A DNA stretch of 64,000 bases from JAPOXR01 sp965221935 (GTDB lineage: Bacteria; Pseudomonadota; Alphaproteobacteria; Rhodobacterales; Rhodobacteraceae). The stretch covers positions 42,021 through 106,020 of the forward strand of contig CBDCSZ010000003.1 in NCBI GenBank assembly GCA_965221935.1, read 5' to 3'. The position numbers and the translations under genes were made by a program. Positions 9,825-19,281 of the stretch are shown in pieces. The number at the start of each line of letters is the position of its first letter. The first letter of the stretch is position 1. Below the pieces are notes generated by a model. The model searched no databases, was not told where the DNA came from, and saw nothing but the letters and a program-made list of their open reading frames with translations.

Positions 9825-10689
9825 CCATTGAGCGGCGGCGCGACCGCCAGCCCGCCAAAGCTGCGCATGAGGACGAACAAGACATGACTGGCGTGGACAT
9901 GGATTCGCTGCGTCGGGCATTTGTTGAGCCTGTCGAGATCAAAGTGGATCAGACCACAGGCCTCTGACAGCATGCGGGAGAGCCTGGATTGCAGCCAGTT
10001 TCCGGGCTTTTGTCATACCACATCTGTTGCCACACGGAATAATTCCCAAATGAAGGCGCCTGATGATTCGGTTTCGGCCCCGGCGATCGTAACCGCCCCA
10101 CCGGACCCCCGGCGCACATTTGATGTTCCATTCTGTGTCGCCGCCATTCGACCTGCATTCGCCTCGAATGCGCCTGCCGCAGGCGGCAGAGTGAGCGGCG
10201 CTCCGGCAAATCAGTCGAAATCTGGAAGCATGGCAGCGTATTGGGTTTTGCGCTGCCGGTTCCGGTTTGCTTGCGGGAAGACCGTCAGTCCAACGGCAGC
10301 ATGCATGGCAGAAGCGACGGGCCTGACCCGCCCCGTCGATCAACAGAAATGTCGGCTTCATGTATACCGAGTGTGGTCAGCTGCGTTGCCGGGCCGAGCT
10401 TTCGCGCAGGAAACTGGCGCCGGGCGCTTCCCCGCGGCATCCCGGCGAATACATCATTTATCCGGTTTTTGGACGGGCACGTCTCTGCGCTGCGGCTCAA
10501 CTGATGAATGCGATCAACAGGACCCCCCGGAGCCAAGTCGTGACATCCGAAGGGAGCGTTGTTGAAATTCAGACAAAACGATCGCAGGTCGGTCCTTCGT
10601 TCCGCCGCGGCTGCTGGAAGGCATTGGCCGGAACCGCGTGCGCCTGTTGGCCCGCCACTTCCCGGATCTGTTACAGACGAAGATGAACC
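9825..10689. other. Gene-free stretch (865 bp)
   Basis: No ORF on either strand resembles a known protein, and I see no structural RNA motif. It separates the phosphate operon from the converging MFS pseudogene. It may be remnant coding sequence decayed beyond recognition. Confidence 0.45.
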
Positions 10690-12135
10690 TCAATTCGCCG
10701 GCGGCGCGGAATTGTTGTTCAGCCGACCGGCGGACATGACAAGCAAGGCAATCATGGCAGCGACAGCCAACAGGGCAAAGGGCAGGCTGCCGGCAAATAC
10801 ATAGCGGGCAACAGCCGCCGCCTGGTTTGCTTGCATTTCAAGTGAAAACCCCGCCGCGTTTGCCAACAAGCCGCAGACGGCAGCTCCCAATGCATAGCCC
10901 AGACGCGCCACCGTGGGCATGGCCGCGGTAATTCGTTCACGATCCTCATCGCGGACAATGATCACGGCCCGGCGGATAATGAACGCCCGCGAGGCACCCT
11001 GTCCAAGACCCTCCAAAGCTGCAAAAACAAAGACCAGCCAGACGGGACCTTGAGGAACGCTGTAAAGCAGACCGCAGACACTGACTGCGGCCAAGATCGC
11101 CCCGAATGCGATAAAATTCGAGTCGTGGCGTTCCGCTGCGCCTGAAACGGCAATTGCCGAAAGAGTCCAGGCAATTGAAATACTGGCCAGAACAAAACCG
11201 GCAACGATCGGCGGTGTCCCGTGAATTGTGATCAGAAGAATTGGCCCGTAAGTGATCATGCCGGATGTTCCGCAGTGCAGCATGAGGATAAGCAACAGAG
11301 CTGCGTTTACCGGCTGGCGCAGATTCAAGATGTTGCCCGGCAACAAACGGTTGGCGCCGCGACGGCTGTCAATCAGCACGAACAGCCCAATCGTGCCCAG
11401 GCCTATGGCCAGAAAAGCAGTCGTTCGCAGCGCTACGATCTCCAGCCCCGCATAGGCGACGCAAACAACTCCCGCTGAGAGCAGCATGAGACGGGCGACT
11501 GGAAACCGGTCATGCGCACCATCGGAGGTCGCTTTTTCCATGATTCGAGCGCCGAACAGGATCCACAGTGCCAGCGCGAGGGCTTGCGCGCCAAAAAAGA
11601 CGAACCCCAGCCGCCATGTCGCCTAGGTTACGAATACGCCGCCTGCCAAAGGTCCCAGGAAGGCCGAAGCCCCCCAAAGCGCCGAGATCGCCGCGAGCGC
11701 GCGGACCACAAGCCTTGGAGGAAACAAAACCGCGACCGCCACAAAAGCCACCGCGGCCAATAAGCCTCCGCCAAGCCCCTGCAACAGCCGGCAAAACAGG
11801 AAAACCGCCATATTCGGAGCCGCGGCCGCAGCAAGGCAGGCTATGGAAAAGAGCACGGCCGCAAAGATCATGGGCCTGCGGATCCCCAGGCGGCGCGCAA
11901 GCAGCCCGCTTGCGGCACCTGCGACAATCGATCCGATTTCATAGAGGGCGACGGTCCACGCCACATACGCCTCACCGCCAATATCTGGCAGCATTGAGGG
12001 CAGCATTGTCGCCACAACCAGACCGTCCGCGGCATGCAGCCAGACTCCGAGACTGACCAGCATTACCGACGATGCGTAACGGCGATTTAGGATTTCCGAC
12101 CAGCGGACCGAATCGGCGTTGGAGGAATGCGGCAT
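10690..12135 (-). pseudogene. MFS transporter with in-frame amber codon
   Basis: A single reading frame of about 480 codons encodes a major-facilitator drug/metabolite transporter. The N-terminal half contains VATMLPSMLPDIGG, GLLARRLGIRRPM (motif A region) and a GxxxGP segment, ALWGASAFLGPLAGG. The frame is interrupted by TAG (plus-strand CTA at 11623-11625) and continues in the same frame with WRLGFVFFGAQALAL, exactly what an MFS protein should have after the GP loop. The C-terminal half, from the ATG at 11541, keeps the remaining helices but lacks its own recognisable start. This is a point nonsense mutation rather than a frameshift. The ATG at 12135 is the likely start. It diverges from the restriction-modification gene. 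Confidence 0.8.
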
Positions 12136-12266
12136 GACAAATGCGGCATGACAGTAGGGTGCAAAAACCAGCGCGTGCAATTAACATAAATATCCAGAAG
12201 TGAAACCCACGCCGGTGCGTCGCGACTTAGGTAAGGCCGGAGCGGAGTATCAGGGAGGCTGTGCAC

Positions 12267-14489
12267 ATGACCACCGGAAATTCGACTGCCACTGCGGACC
12301 GGCTTTCGGCCGCTCTGGTCGAAATCGAACAGAAGAGTCCACATAAGACCGACGGCAAATGGCTGGAGCATCTGACGGCCAACTGCGCCCCGCTGATTGC
12401 CGAGTGGGACGTCAGCAGAGCCTGGCTCTGGCAGGATTGGCCCGACCGGCGGACGCATTACCTGAACACACCGGACATCGGGATCGACGTTGTCGCCAGA
12501 CGGGCAAGCGACGGAGTGTTCATCGCCATCCAATGCAAGTCCAGGAAGCTGGACGAGCAAGGGCGGGGAGCGGACATCACGAAGAAGGAGTTCGACAGCT
12601 TTCTCGCTGCATCCTCCGATGAACTCTGGGCGGAACGCTGGCTGATCGTCAACGGGGATACCCGGCTCAGCGGCAACGCAGGCAAGACCGTGGGACAGAA
12701 GCCGGTGACGCTGGTCAACATCGAGACCGACCTCAGGAAGCAGAAGGACACGGATCGGCCTGACCCGCCCGAACCGTGCCCGCACTGCGACGGCAGCGGC
12801 GACCGCCGGACCCGCGACTGCATGCAAGCAGAAGCGATCGAAACCAGCGTCAAACTACTGCGGCAGCACGCGCAAGCGAATGCGGACGGCAGGGCAAGGG
12901 GCCGGATTATCCTGCCGTGCGGCACGGGCAAGTCACGCATCGCTCTGCGCATCATCGAGGAACTCACCGAGCCGGGACAAGTCTCGACCGTGCTCTGCCC
13001 CTCCATCGCACTCGTTTCGCAGCTCAGGGGCGAGTTTCTTGCGCACGGCAGCCGCCGCCTGAATGCCCTCGCGGTCTGCTCCGATCAAGGCGTGGGGCGG
13101 GACAAGGACCTGGCCGTCGACCCGACGGCGGATCTCGGACATGCCTCGGCTTCCGAGGTCAAGGGTCTCGTCACGACCGAGGCCGACGTGATCGGCGATT
13201 GGATGGACGCCGTTGCAGCGGAGGGAGACCGCATCGGCGTCATCTTCGGCACCTACCAGTCCAGCCACCGCATTGCAGACGCACTGGGCGACAGCGGGCG
13301 GGAATTTCAGGTGATGATCGCCGACGAGGCTCACCGGACGGCGGGCCTCAGACGGATTTCGAAGATGACTGAGAAACTCCGCGACTTCACCGTCTGCCAT
13401 GATGACGGGAGGTTTCCGGCGAAACACCGCGTCTACCAGACCGCGACGCCGAGGGTGTACAACACCGGCGGCGAGATTGGCCGGTCGAAAAAGAGTGATG
13501 ACTGGGTTGTCCGAGACATGGCTGACGAGGAAGTGTTCGGACCTGAACTCTATCGGCAATCCTATGCCGCCGCCGTCGACAACGGATGGCTCACTGACTA
13601 CCGGATTATTGGCATCGGCGTGAATGACGATGACGCCTACCGGACTGCCAACGAATTGGCCGCGGGCAGCGGCAAAAAACTCTCCACTGCGCATTTTCTC
13701 AGGGGCCTCGTGCTTGCCTTGGTGATGGGCGGCGCCGTGCGCTCGAAGGGTGTGGAAATCCGGTCCTCGATCAATTTCATGAACCTGATCGCCAGGTCGA
13801 AGGAGATGACCGAAGCGCTTGGATCCGAGGCGGTGCGGGGCTGGGTGCAGCGAAGGCTGGATGCGGACGCTGCCGGCCAGACCGTTTCGGACTACCGACT
13901 GGAGCATCTTGATGCCAAGAGCCGGGTTGCCGAGCGCGAACATGCCAAGGCGCGGCTCATGGGCGCGAAAGACGAGCGTCCGCACGGGGTTCTGAATGTC
14001 GGGATCTTCGGCGAGGGGGTGGACGCTCCGTCGCTGTCCGCCGTCGGGTTTCTCGAAGCCCGCAAATCGCCCGTCGACGTGATCCAGGCTGTCGGGCGGG
14101 TGATGCGGCGGGCGGAAAACAAGCAAATGGGCTACATCATCTGCCCGATCCTCATTCCGCCGAACACCGATGCCGAGACCTGGCTGAGGAACAGCGGTCC
14201 GGAAGACGGCTGGCGGGAGCTTGGGCAGATCCTTCTGGCGTTGAGGGCCCATGACGGGCGCATCGAGGACAGGCTGTCGGATCTCATGCAGCTCTACCTG
14301 CCTGCGCCGCCCGCGGCAGACGTGGCGACGATGATCACCGTTGGCGGCGAGGAGCGCCAGGTTCGGCATTATGGTCATGTCGGCAGGCCTGGAGCGGCGG
14401 AAAGCGATGTCGAAAATGTTCTTGCCGGCAAAGTCAGACCCAAGGAAGTGTTCTGTGCGCTGAATGAAGTGGGTTCCCCCCAAGGATGA
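12267..14489 (+). CDS. Type ISP-like restriction enzyme, nuclease-helicase part
   Basis: The 740-residue protein has an N-terminal Mrr-type PD-(D/E)XK nuclease (GIDVV with the Asp near residue 74, then IQCKSRKL) followed by a superfamily 2 helicase/translocase. The helicase has Walker A ILPCGTGKS near residue 220, the DEAH box in MIADEAHRTAG near 355, TATP in QTATPRVYN, and C-terminal GIFGEGVDAPSL and QAVGRVMRRAE. This nuclease-helicase order is the front half of Type ISP enzymes such as LlaGI and LlaBIII, which pump along DNA after methylase-controlled recognition and cut when two collide. The ORF ends at a C6 tract (14476-14481); removing one C fuses it to the methylase ORF. Start ATG 12267 follows AGGGAGG (12252-12258) at good spacing; a GTG at 12261 is too close. 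Confidence 0.85.
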   Translation: MTTGNSTATADRLSAALVEIEQKSPHKTDGKWLEHLTANCAPLIAEWDVSRAWLWQDWPDRRTHYLNTPDIGIDVVARRASDGVFIAIQCKSRKLDEQGRGADITKKEFDSFLAASSDELWAERWLIVNGDTRLSGNAGKTVGQKPVTLVNIETDLRKQKDTDRPDPPEPCPHCDGSGDRRTRDCMQAEAIETSVKLLRQHAQANADGRARGRIILPCGTGKSRIALRIIEELTEPGQVSTVLCPSIALVSQLRGEFLAHGSRRLNALAVCSDQGVGRDKDLAVDPTADLGHASASEVKGLVTTEADVIGDWMDAVAAEGDRIGVIFGTYQSSHRIADALGDSGREFQVMIADEAHRTAGLRRISKMTEKLRDFTVCHDDGRFPAKHRVYQTATPRVYNTGGEIGRSKKSDDWVVRDMADEEVFGPELYRQSYAAAVDNGWLTDYRIIGIGVNDDDAYRTANELAAGSGKKLSTAHFLRGLVLALVMGGAVRSKGVEIRSSINFMNLIARSKEMTEALGSEAVRGWVQRRLDADAAGQTVSDYRLEHLDAKSRVAEREHAKARLMGAKDERPHGVLNVGIFGEGVDAPSLSAVGFLEARKSPVDVIQAVGRVMRRAENKQMGYIICPILIPPNTDAETWLRNSGPEDGWRELGQILLALRAHDGRIEDRLSDLMQLYLPAPPAADVATMITVGGEERQVRHYGHVGRPGAAESDVENVLAGKVRPKEVFCALNEVGSPQG

Positions 14490-17250
14490 TGGCAGCGCAC
14501 CCGCAATCCCGTCATCCGGTCTGATCGCCCAGCGAATACTGAGCGGAAAAAGGCGTGATGACGGAAGCACTGAGATCCGCGAAGCCGGGGTAGAGCGTGA
14601 CAACGCGAAATCAAAAGCGGATGGAACGCCCGGTCCCGTGGATGCCGAAAAATCAAAGAAGACCGGCCGGAAGATGGTCAATGGTGAGGCGGGAAGGAAA
14701 ATTGACCGGCGAAAGCAGGCGGAGGAGCGCGGGGCGCGGAAAGAGGAGCATATCAGGAGTCTCTTTGACGAAGTCGAGGATGTCGGAATCAGCGTCAATC
14801 TCCTCGCCCGGTCAGGTCTTGCCCGCAACCGCGCCGAGCGCGACGTCAACCTTCTCGAAGACAGTATCAAAGAGGCAAGACTGTGCCTACACGGAGATGA
14901 ACTGGGCGGGCTTCTGGACCGGCATTTCGGACTGGACCAGCTGGATGACAAGAAGCGGAAGGGACAGGCTGACGGCTGCACCATCGCTTCCCTGCTGCTG
15001 ATGAACGCCGCCATGCTGCATCAGCGTATCTCCGCAGGCGGCTGGCTGACCGGCATCCCGGGGATGGACGAGATCAAGAATGCGCCGGATGCGCTCGATG
15101 AGTGCCACAGCCAATGGAATCGCATCACGCGCCATGACTTCCTGCCCGTCATTGAGCCGGCGATCGAGATCATTGAGGCGGTGCGGAAGGAAGGGCGGCG
15201 AACCGGACTGAACCGCGCGCTCCGGCATCTCGCGGGCGAGGCCGAGCGCATCGCCGAAAGCTATGCCGATCTCGGCACCGATCACGCCGGGCCCTTGTTC
15301 AACAGAGTGATGGGCAACCAGGCATCGGACGGCGCATATTTCACGCGGCCTTCCGCGGCTGCGCTTCTGGCGCGCCTGACGCTCGATGCCGCCGGCCAGG
15401 ATGCGGACTGGACTGCGGAGTCGACCTGGCGCGGGCACCGGACCGTCGATCTTGCCTGCGGCTCCGGAACCCTCATCGCCGCCGTGCTCGCCGACATGAA
15501 ACGGAGGGCGGAGGGCCAGGGCGCCGACAGGCAAGGACAGGCGGCAATGCAGAAGCTGGCGGTCGAGGAGGTGATCGCGGGTCTCGATTTCAATCCGGTT
15601 TCCCTTCAACTCGCCGCCGCCCAGCTGACGGCGGGCAACAGCGATGTCGCCTACAGGAAGATGCAGCTGCACAAAATGCCTTACGGTCCCGCAGGCGGCC
15701 ACGTGAAGGCCGGATCGTTGGAATTGCTTGCTCAGTCACGGATTGTTCCGAGAGGCGGGCAGATGGACCTCGGAGATGCAAGTCTGGACTCTGTGCAAGT
15801 GCAGATGTCAGCCGATGACCCCCTGCTCGAAGACGCAGTCGACGCGGCAAGGAATGTCCGCATCGTTGTCATGAATCCGCCGTTCACGAACCGCTCGAAG
15901 ATGGGAGAGAAATTCCGGAAGGAAACTCAGGACAGCATGCGCAGGAAGGCGGGCGAGCTTGAGAAAGGGCTGATTGCCGCCGACCCGGAGCTGAGAGGTT
16001 TCGCCGACAAGAACTCGATCGCGCCGATGTTCGTCGCGCTCGCGGACAGGTGTCTCAACCCAGCGGACGGCATGCTGGCGATGATCAACCCGACCATCGC
16101 GCTGACCGCAATCTCGGGGCGACAGGAGCGTGTCGTTCTCGCCAGACGCTTTCACGTCCACACGCTGCTCACCTGCCACCAGCCCAAGCAGATCAACCTC
16201 AGCCAGAACACCGCGATCAATGAGAGCATGATCATCGCAAAACGGCATGATGGAGCGAGACCGCCGACGCGCATCGTCAGCCTCGACCGCTTTCCGCTGG
16301 ACGAACGCGAGGCGGCGGAGCTTCACCGGTGCCTTGCGAACTGCGCGGCCGGCCTGCTGCCGGACGGCTGGGGCGAAGTCTCCGAATGGCCGGCGGAGCG
16401 CATCGAAGCGGGTGACTGGTCGGCGGCGGCATTCCGCGCGCCGGATCTCGCTGAAGCAGCCGTGCGGATCGCGAACGACGATAGGCTCCTGCCGTTCATC
16501 GATCAGGGAATCGTACCATCAGCTGTGCTGCAGGGAGGTGGTCGCGCCGTTAAGGATTGCTCCGCAGGCACGCTCGGCAGCTTCCCAGTGTTGAAATCCA
16601 AGGGTTCCGAGGCCCAAACCCGGATTCAAGCGGTGCCGGATCAATTCCTTGTTTCCACGAAGCAGACCGCGCCGGACGTGCTGTTTGGCGATCGGAGAAT
16701 TCATCACTCGGAGAAATTGCTGCGCAACGCCGGGCACCTGCTCGTCCCGGACGGCCAAGATACCGGCACGGCTCGCCTGACCGCAGTCGCCAGCGATATC
16801 AAGTATATCGGGGTCGGCTGGATGCCGGTGCCGACGATCACGTTCCGGCAAGCCAAGGCGGTAGCCGTGTTTTTGAACTCGACCACCGGGAGACTTCAGC
16901 TTATGCGGAACCCGGGCAAAAAGCTAAATTTCCCGAAGTACAGACCGGGCTCTTACGAAGACATCAGAATCCCTTATCTGGTCGACGAAAGGGTCATGTC
17001 CGCGCTGGCCATGTGCTGGGACCAAACCCGCGAAATGGACGTGCCGCAGTTCCGAGACGGCGAATGCGAGGTCCGCCGGCTTTGGGATGAAGCGGTTGCA
17101 AAGGCTCTGGGATGGAATCAGGATTGGCTTTCGGAATTGCGGCAGCTGCTGCACAATGAGCCGCATGTGAGGGGGATGGGATACAACCAATTTGGCGATG
17201 AGTTGGAAAACCAAGCGACGCTGCAGCAGATGGTGGACAGAACTTCGTGA
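14464..17250 (+). CDS. Type ISP-like restriction enzyme, coupler-methylase-specificity part
   Basis: The 928-residue product is an N6-adenine DNA methyltransferase. The SAM-binding motif VDLACGSGTLIAAVL is near residue 328 and the catalytic motif NPPF near 471-474. It has a charged, Lys/Arg/Asp-rich first 120 residues, a helical region matching the coupler of Type ISP enzymes, and a C-terminal region (after about 600) suited to target recognition. The first 26 bp overlap the nuclease-helicase ORF in another frame. Its own start ATG has no good ribosome binding site, and the low-complexity beginning looks like an inter-domain linker. Together with the upstream ORF (about 1660 residues in all), domain order and size match a single-chain Type ISP enzyme broken or regulated by one base. 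Confidence 0.83.
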   Translation: MKWVPPKDDGSAPAIPSSGLIAQRILSGKRRDDGSTEIREAGVERDNAKSKADGTPGPVDAEKSKKTGRKMVNGEAGRKIDRRKQAEERGARKEEHIRSLFDEVEDVGISVNLLARSGLARNRAERDVNLLEDSIKEARLCLHGDELGGLLDRHFGLDQLDDKKRKGQADGCTIASLLLMNAAMLHQRISAGGWLTGIPGMDEIKNAPDALDECHSQWNRITRHDFLPVIEPAIEIIEAVRKEGRRTGLNRALRHLAGEAERIAESYADLGTDHAGPLFNRVMGNQASDGAYFTRPSAAALLARLTLDAAGQDADWTAESTWRGHRTVDLACGSGTLIAAVLADMKRRAEGQGADRQGQAAMQKLAVEEVIAGLDFNPVSLQLAAAQLTAGNSDVAYRKMQLHKMPYGPAGGHVKAGSLELLAQSRIVPRGGQMDLGDASLDSVQVQMSADDPLLEDAVDAARNVRIVVMNPPFTNRSKMGEKFRKETQDSMRRKAGELEKGLIAADPELRGFADKNSIAPMFVALADRCLNPADGMLAMINPTIALTAISGRQERVVLARRFHVHTLLTCHQPKQINLSQNTAINESMIIAKRHDGARPPTRIVSLDRFPLDEREAAELHRCLANCAAGLLPDGWGEVSEWPAERIEAGDWSAAAFRAPDLAEAAVRIANDDRLLPFIDQGIVPSAVLQGGGRAVKDCSAGTLGSFPVLKSKGSEAQTRIQAVPDQFLVSTKQTAPDVLFGDRRIHHSEKLLRNAGHLLVPDGQDTGTARLTAVASDIKYIGVGWMPVPTITFRQAKAVAVFLNSTTGRLQLMRNPGKKLNFPKYRPGSYEDIRIPYLVDERVMSALAMCWDQTREMDVPQFRDGECEVRRLWDEAVAKALGWNQDWLSELRQLLHNEPHVRGMGYNQFGDELENQATLQQMVDRTS
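14476..14481 (+). repeat. C6 homopolymer at the restriction-methylase ORF junction
   Basis: Six cytosines lie in the 26-bp overlap of the two ORFs. With C6 the nuclease-helicase frame stops at 14489. With C5 it reads on into the methylase as GSPKDDGSAPAIP. The tract can act as a contingency (phase-variable) site, a ribosomal +1 shift site, or a simple indel. Confidence 0.85.
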
Positions 17251-17532
17251 CGGTAAGGCGGACTGTGGTGTAAGAAGTCAGATTGCAAACCGCCAATACG
17301 ATGCCAACAGGTCAAGTCATGGACAACGTCAAAGACGCCGCATTGCTCCTGACGCGCGCTCGGAAGCTGCAGGCGAATGTGTCGGGGCGGCCGTGGAACC
17401 GTGTGTTCGGGAATTGCGGGGAAATATTTGACACGCCGGTTCTAATGAGCGCAAGGGCGCTTTGGTGGAGACTGGCAGCGCCAGCGATGCCGGACATTCA
17501 CAGCCGCTTCTGAATTAAGCTCAGCGAACAAA
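17251..17532. other. Intergenic region without recognisable gene (282 bp)
   Basis: Between the methylase and the TPR gene I see only short unsupported frames. It should contain the promoter of the TPR gene. Confidence 0.4.
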
Positions 17533-19179
17533 ATGGAATTCAACTTGGGCACTTACGCACGCCAGGTGACCACAGATTCATCGGCGGCGCAGGCTTGGAT
17601 GAACCAAGGGCTGATTTGGCTGTTCGGCTATAACCATGAAGAGGCGATCACCTGTTTCGAGCGGGCGCTTTCCGAGGATTCGGGCTGCGGAATGGCGCAT
17701 TGGGGGATCGCCTACGCAATCGGCCCGAATTACAACAAACCGTGGAGGGTGTTTACTGAATCAGAAAAGGGGCCGGCCCTTGCCCGGGCCCGTTCTTCAA
17801 TATCCGCGGCACAGGCGGCAAAGGGTCTGGAGCCCGTGGAGTTAGCTCTGATCCAAGCGCTTGAAACGCGATTCCCAAACGATCCCGGGATTGAAGACTA
17901 CACACCGTACACGGATGCATTTGCCGATGCCATGCGAGGGGTCTGCGCCTCATTTCCCGATGATCTGGAGGTGGTCTACGCCACGGCTGAAGCGTTGATC
18001 ACCCGCACGCCATGGCGGCTGTGGGATCTGCAAACGGGTCAGTCGGCTGTCGAAGCCTCGACCATGGAGGCGTTTGAACTCCTCAACAGCGCTTTTGCCG
18101 TGCTTCAGGGCGCCTGGGATCATCCTGGCCTGCTTCACCTGTTCATCCACCTTATGGAGATGTCGCCCACGCCCGAGGCCGCGCTTCGGCATGGTGACCG
18201 GTTGACCGGATTGGTGCCGGACAGCGGTCATCTGATGCATATGGCGACGCATATCGATGTGCTCTGCGGCGACTACCAAAACGTTATTGAACGCAACGTT
18301 GCCGCCTTGCAGGCGGACCGGAAATACAAGTCATACGCGGGCGCGGAAAATTTCTATGCCCTGTATCGCATCCACAACCTGCATTTCGCAGTATACGGTG
18401 CCATGTTCAGCGCCAAACCGCAGGTTGCGCTTGACTGCGCCGCGCTGCTTCGCGCGGAGGTGCCTGACAAAGTGGTGCGGGTTTATCCGGATCTGTTCGA
18501 GACGTTTGTCGGCACGCGGGCGCATGTGTTGGTGCGCTTCGGCATGTGGCAGGAGGTTTTGGCCGAACCGGTCCCCGAAAACGAAGAACTCTACGCGTTT
18601 ACGCGCGGACTTATCCGTTATGCCCGGGCTGTGGCATTCGCGAATATCGGCGAGCCCGGGAAAGCGCTGGCAGAGAGCGAGCGTTTTGACAACGCATTTG
18701 ATGCGGTTCCGGAGTTACGCATGCTGTTCCAGAACTACGCCCGCGACGTCCTTTGCGTGGCCCGGGAAATGATGCGTGGGGAGCTGGCCTGCAAGGCAGG
18801 TCGCATTGAGGAAGGGCTGGAACATCTTCGAGAGGCGGTGCGGCTCGATGACGGCCTTATGTATGAAGAACCGTGGGCCTGGCCGCAGCCCGCACGCCAT
18901 GCGCTGGGCGCGCTTCTTCTGGAAGCGGGGCAATGGGGCGAAGCTGAACAGGTCTACCGCGCGGATCTGGGCCTGGATCCGACTCTGCCCCGGCCAATGC
19001 AGCATCCGCGAAATGTCTGGGCGCTCCATGGTCTGCGGGAATGTCTGGAGCGGCGCGGAGAGACGATTGAACTGCCATACATCCGCAGTCAGCTTGACCT
19101 GGCTCTCGCCCGCGCCGAGATTCCGGTCACGGCCAGCTGTTTTTGCCGCTCAAACGGCTGCACAGGCGGAAACGCCTGA
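17533..19179 (+). CDS. Tetratricopeptide-repeat protein
   Basis: The 548-residue soluble protein is a helical-repeat protein. It starts with a clear TPR, AWMNQGLIWLFGYNHEEAI with ITCFERALSEDSGCGMAHWG, and ends with TPR-like units around EGLEHLREAVRLDDGLMY and LGALLLEAGQWGEAEQVYRADL. The conserved core LLHLFIHLMEMSPTPEAA and SGHLMHMATHIDVLCGDY carries several His residues and recurs in a family of uncharacterised bacterial TPR proteins. There is no signal peptide or transmembrane segment. Function is unknown; TPRs usually mediate protein contacts. The C-terminus has two close cysteines (SCFC). It is a single gene with no obvious operon partner, immediately upstream of the housekeeping block. 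Confidence 0.8.
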   Translation: MEFNLGTYARQVTTDSSAAQAWMNQGLIWLFGYNHEEAITCFERALSEDSGCGMAHWGIAYAIGPNYNKPWRVFTESEKGPALARARSSISAAQAAKGLEPVELALIQALETRFPNDPGIEDYTPYTDAFADAMRGVCASFPDDLEVVYATAEALITRTPWRLWDLQTGQSAVEASTMEAFELLNSAFAVLQGAWDHPGLLHLFIHLMEMSPTPEAALRHGDRLTGLVPDSGHLMHMATHIDVLCGDYQNVIERNVAALQADRKYKSYAGAENFYALYRIHNLHFAVYGAMFSAKPQVALDCAALLRAEVPDKVVRVYPDLFETFVGTRAHVLVRFGMWQEVLAEPVPENEELYAFTRGLIRYARAVAFANIGEPGKALAESERFDNAFDAVPELRMLFQNYARDVLCVAREMMRGELACKAGRIEEGLEHLREAVRLDDGLMYEEPWAWPQPARHALGALLLEAGQWGEAEQVYRADLGLDPTLPRPMQHPRNVWALHGLRECLERRGETIELPYIRSQLDLALARAEIPVTASCFCRSNGCTGGNA

Positions 19180-19281
19180 ATTCATTTCGGGGCTGGCTGG
19201 TTTGTGATGCATTGGCGCTCTATCTGTGCACGATGGAAATTGGCGGCTTGAGCAAACGGGAATACATTGACAGGTGGTAAG

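Noticed and set aside
11623..11625. Pyrrolysine or programmed read-through at the MFS amber codon
   Set aside because: No supporting gene or context in the window; a nonsense mutation is simpler.
12933..15014. 693-codon open frame antisense to the restriction gene
   Set aside because: Ser/Arg/Pro-rich shadow of a high-GC gene; the sense strand has full helicase motifs.
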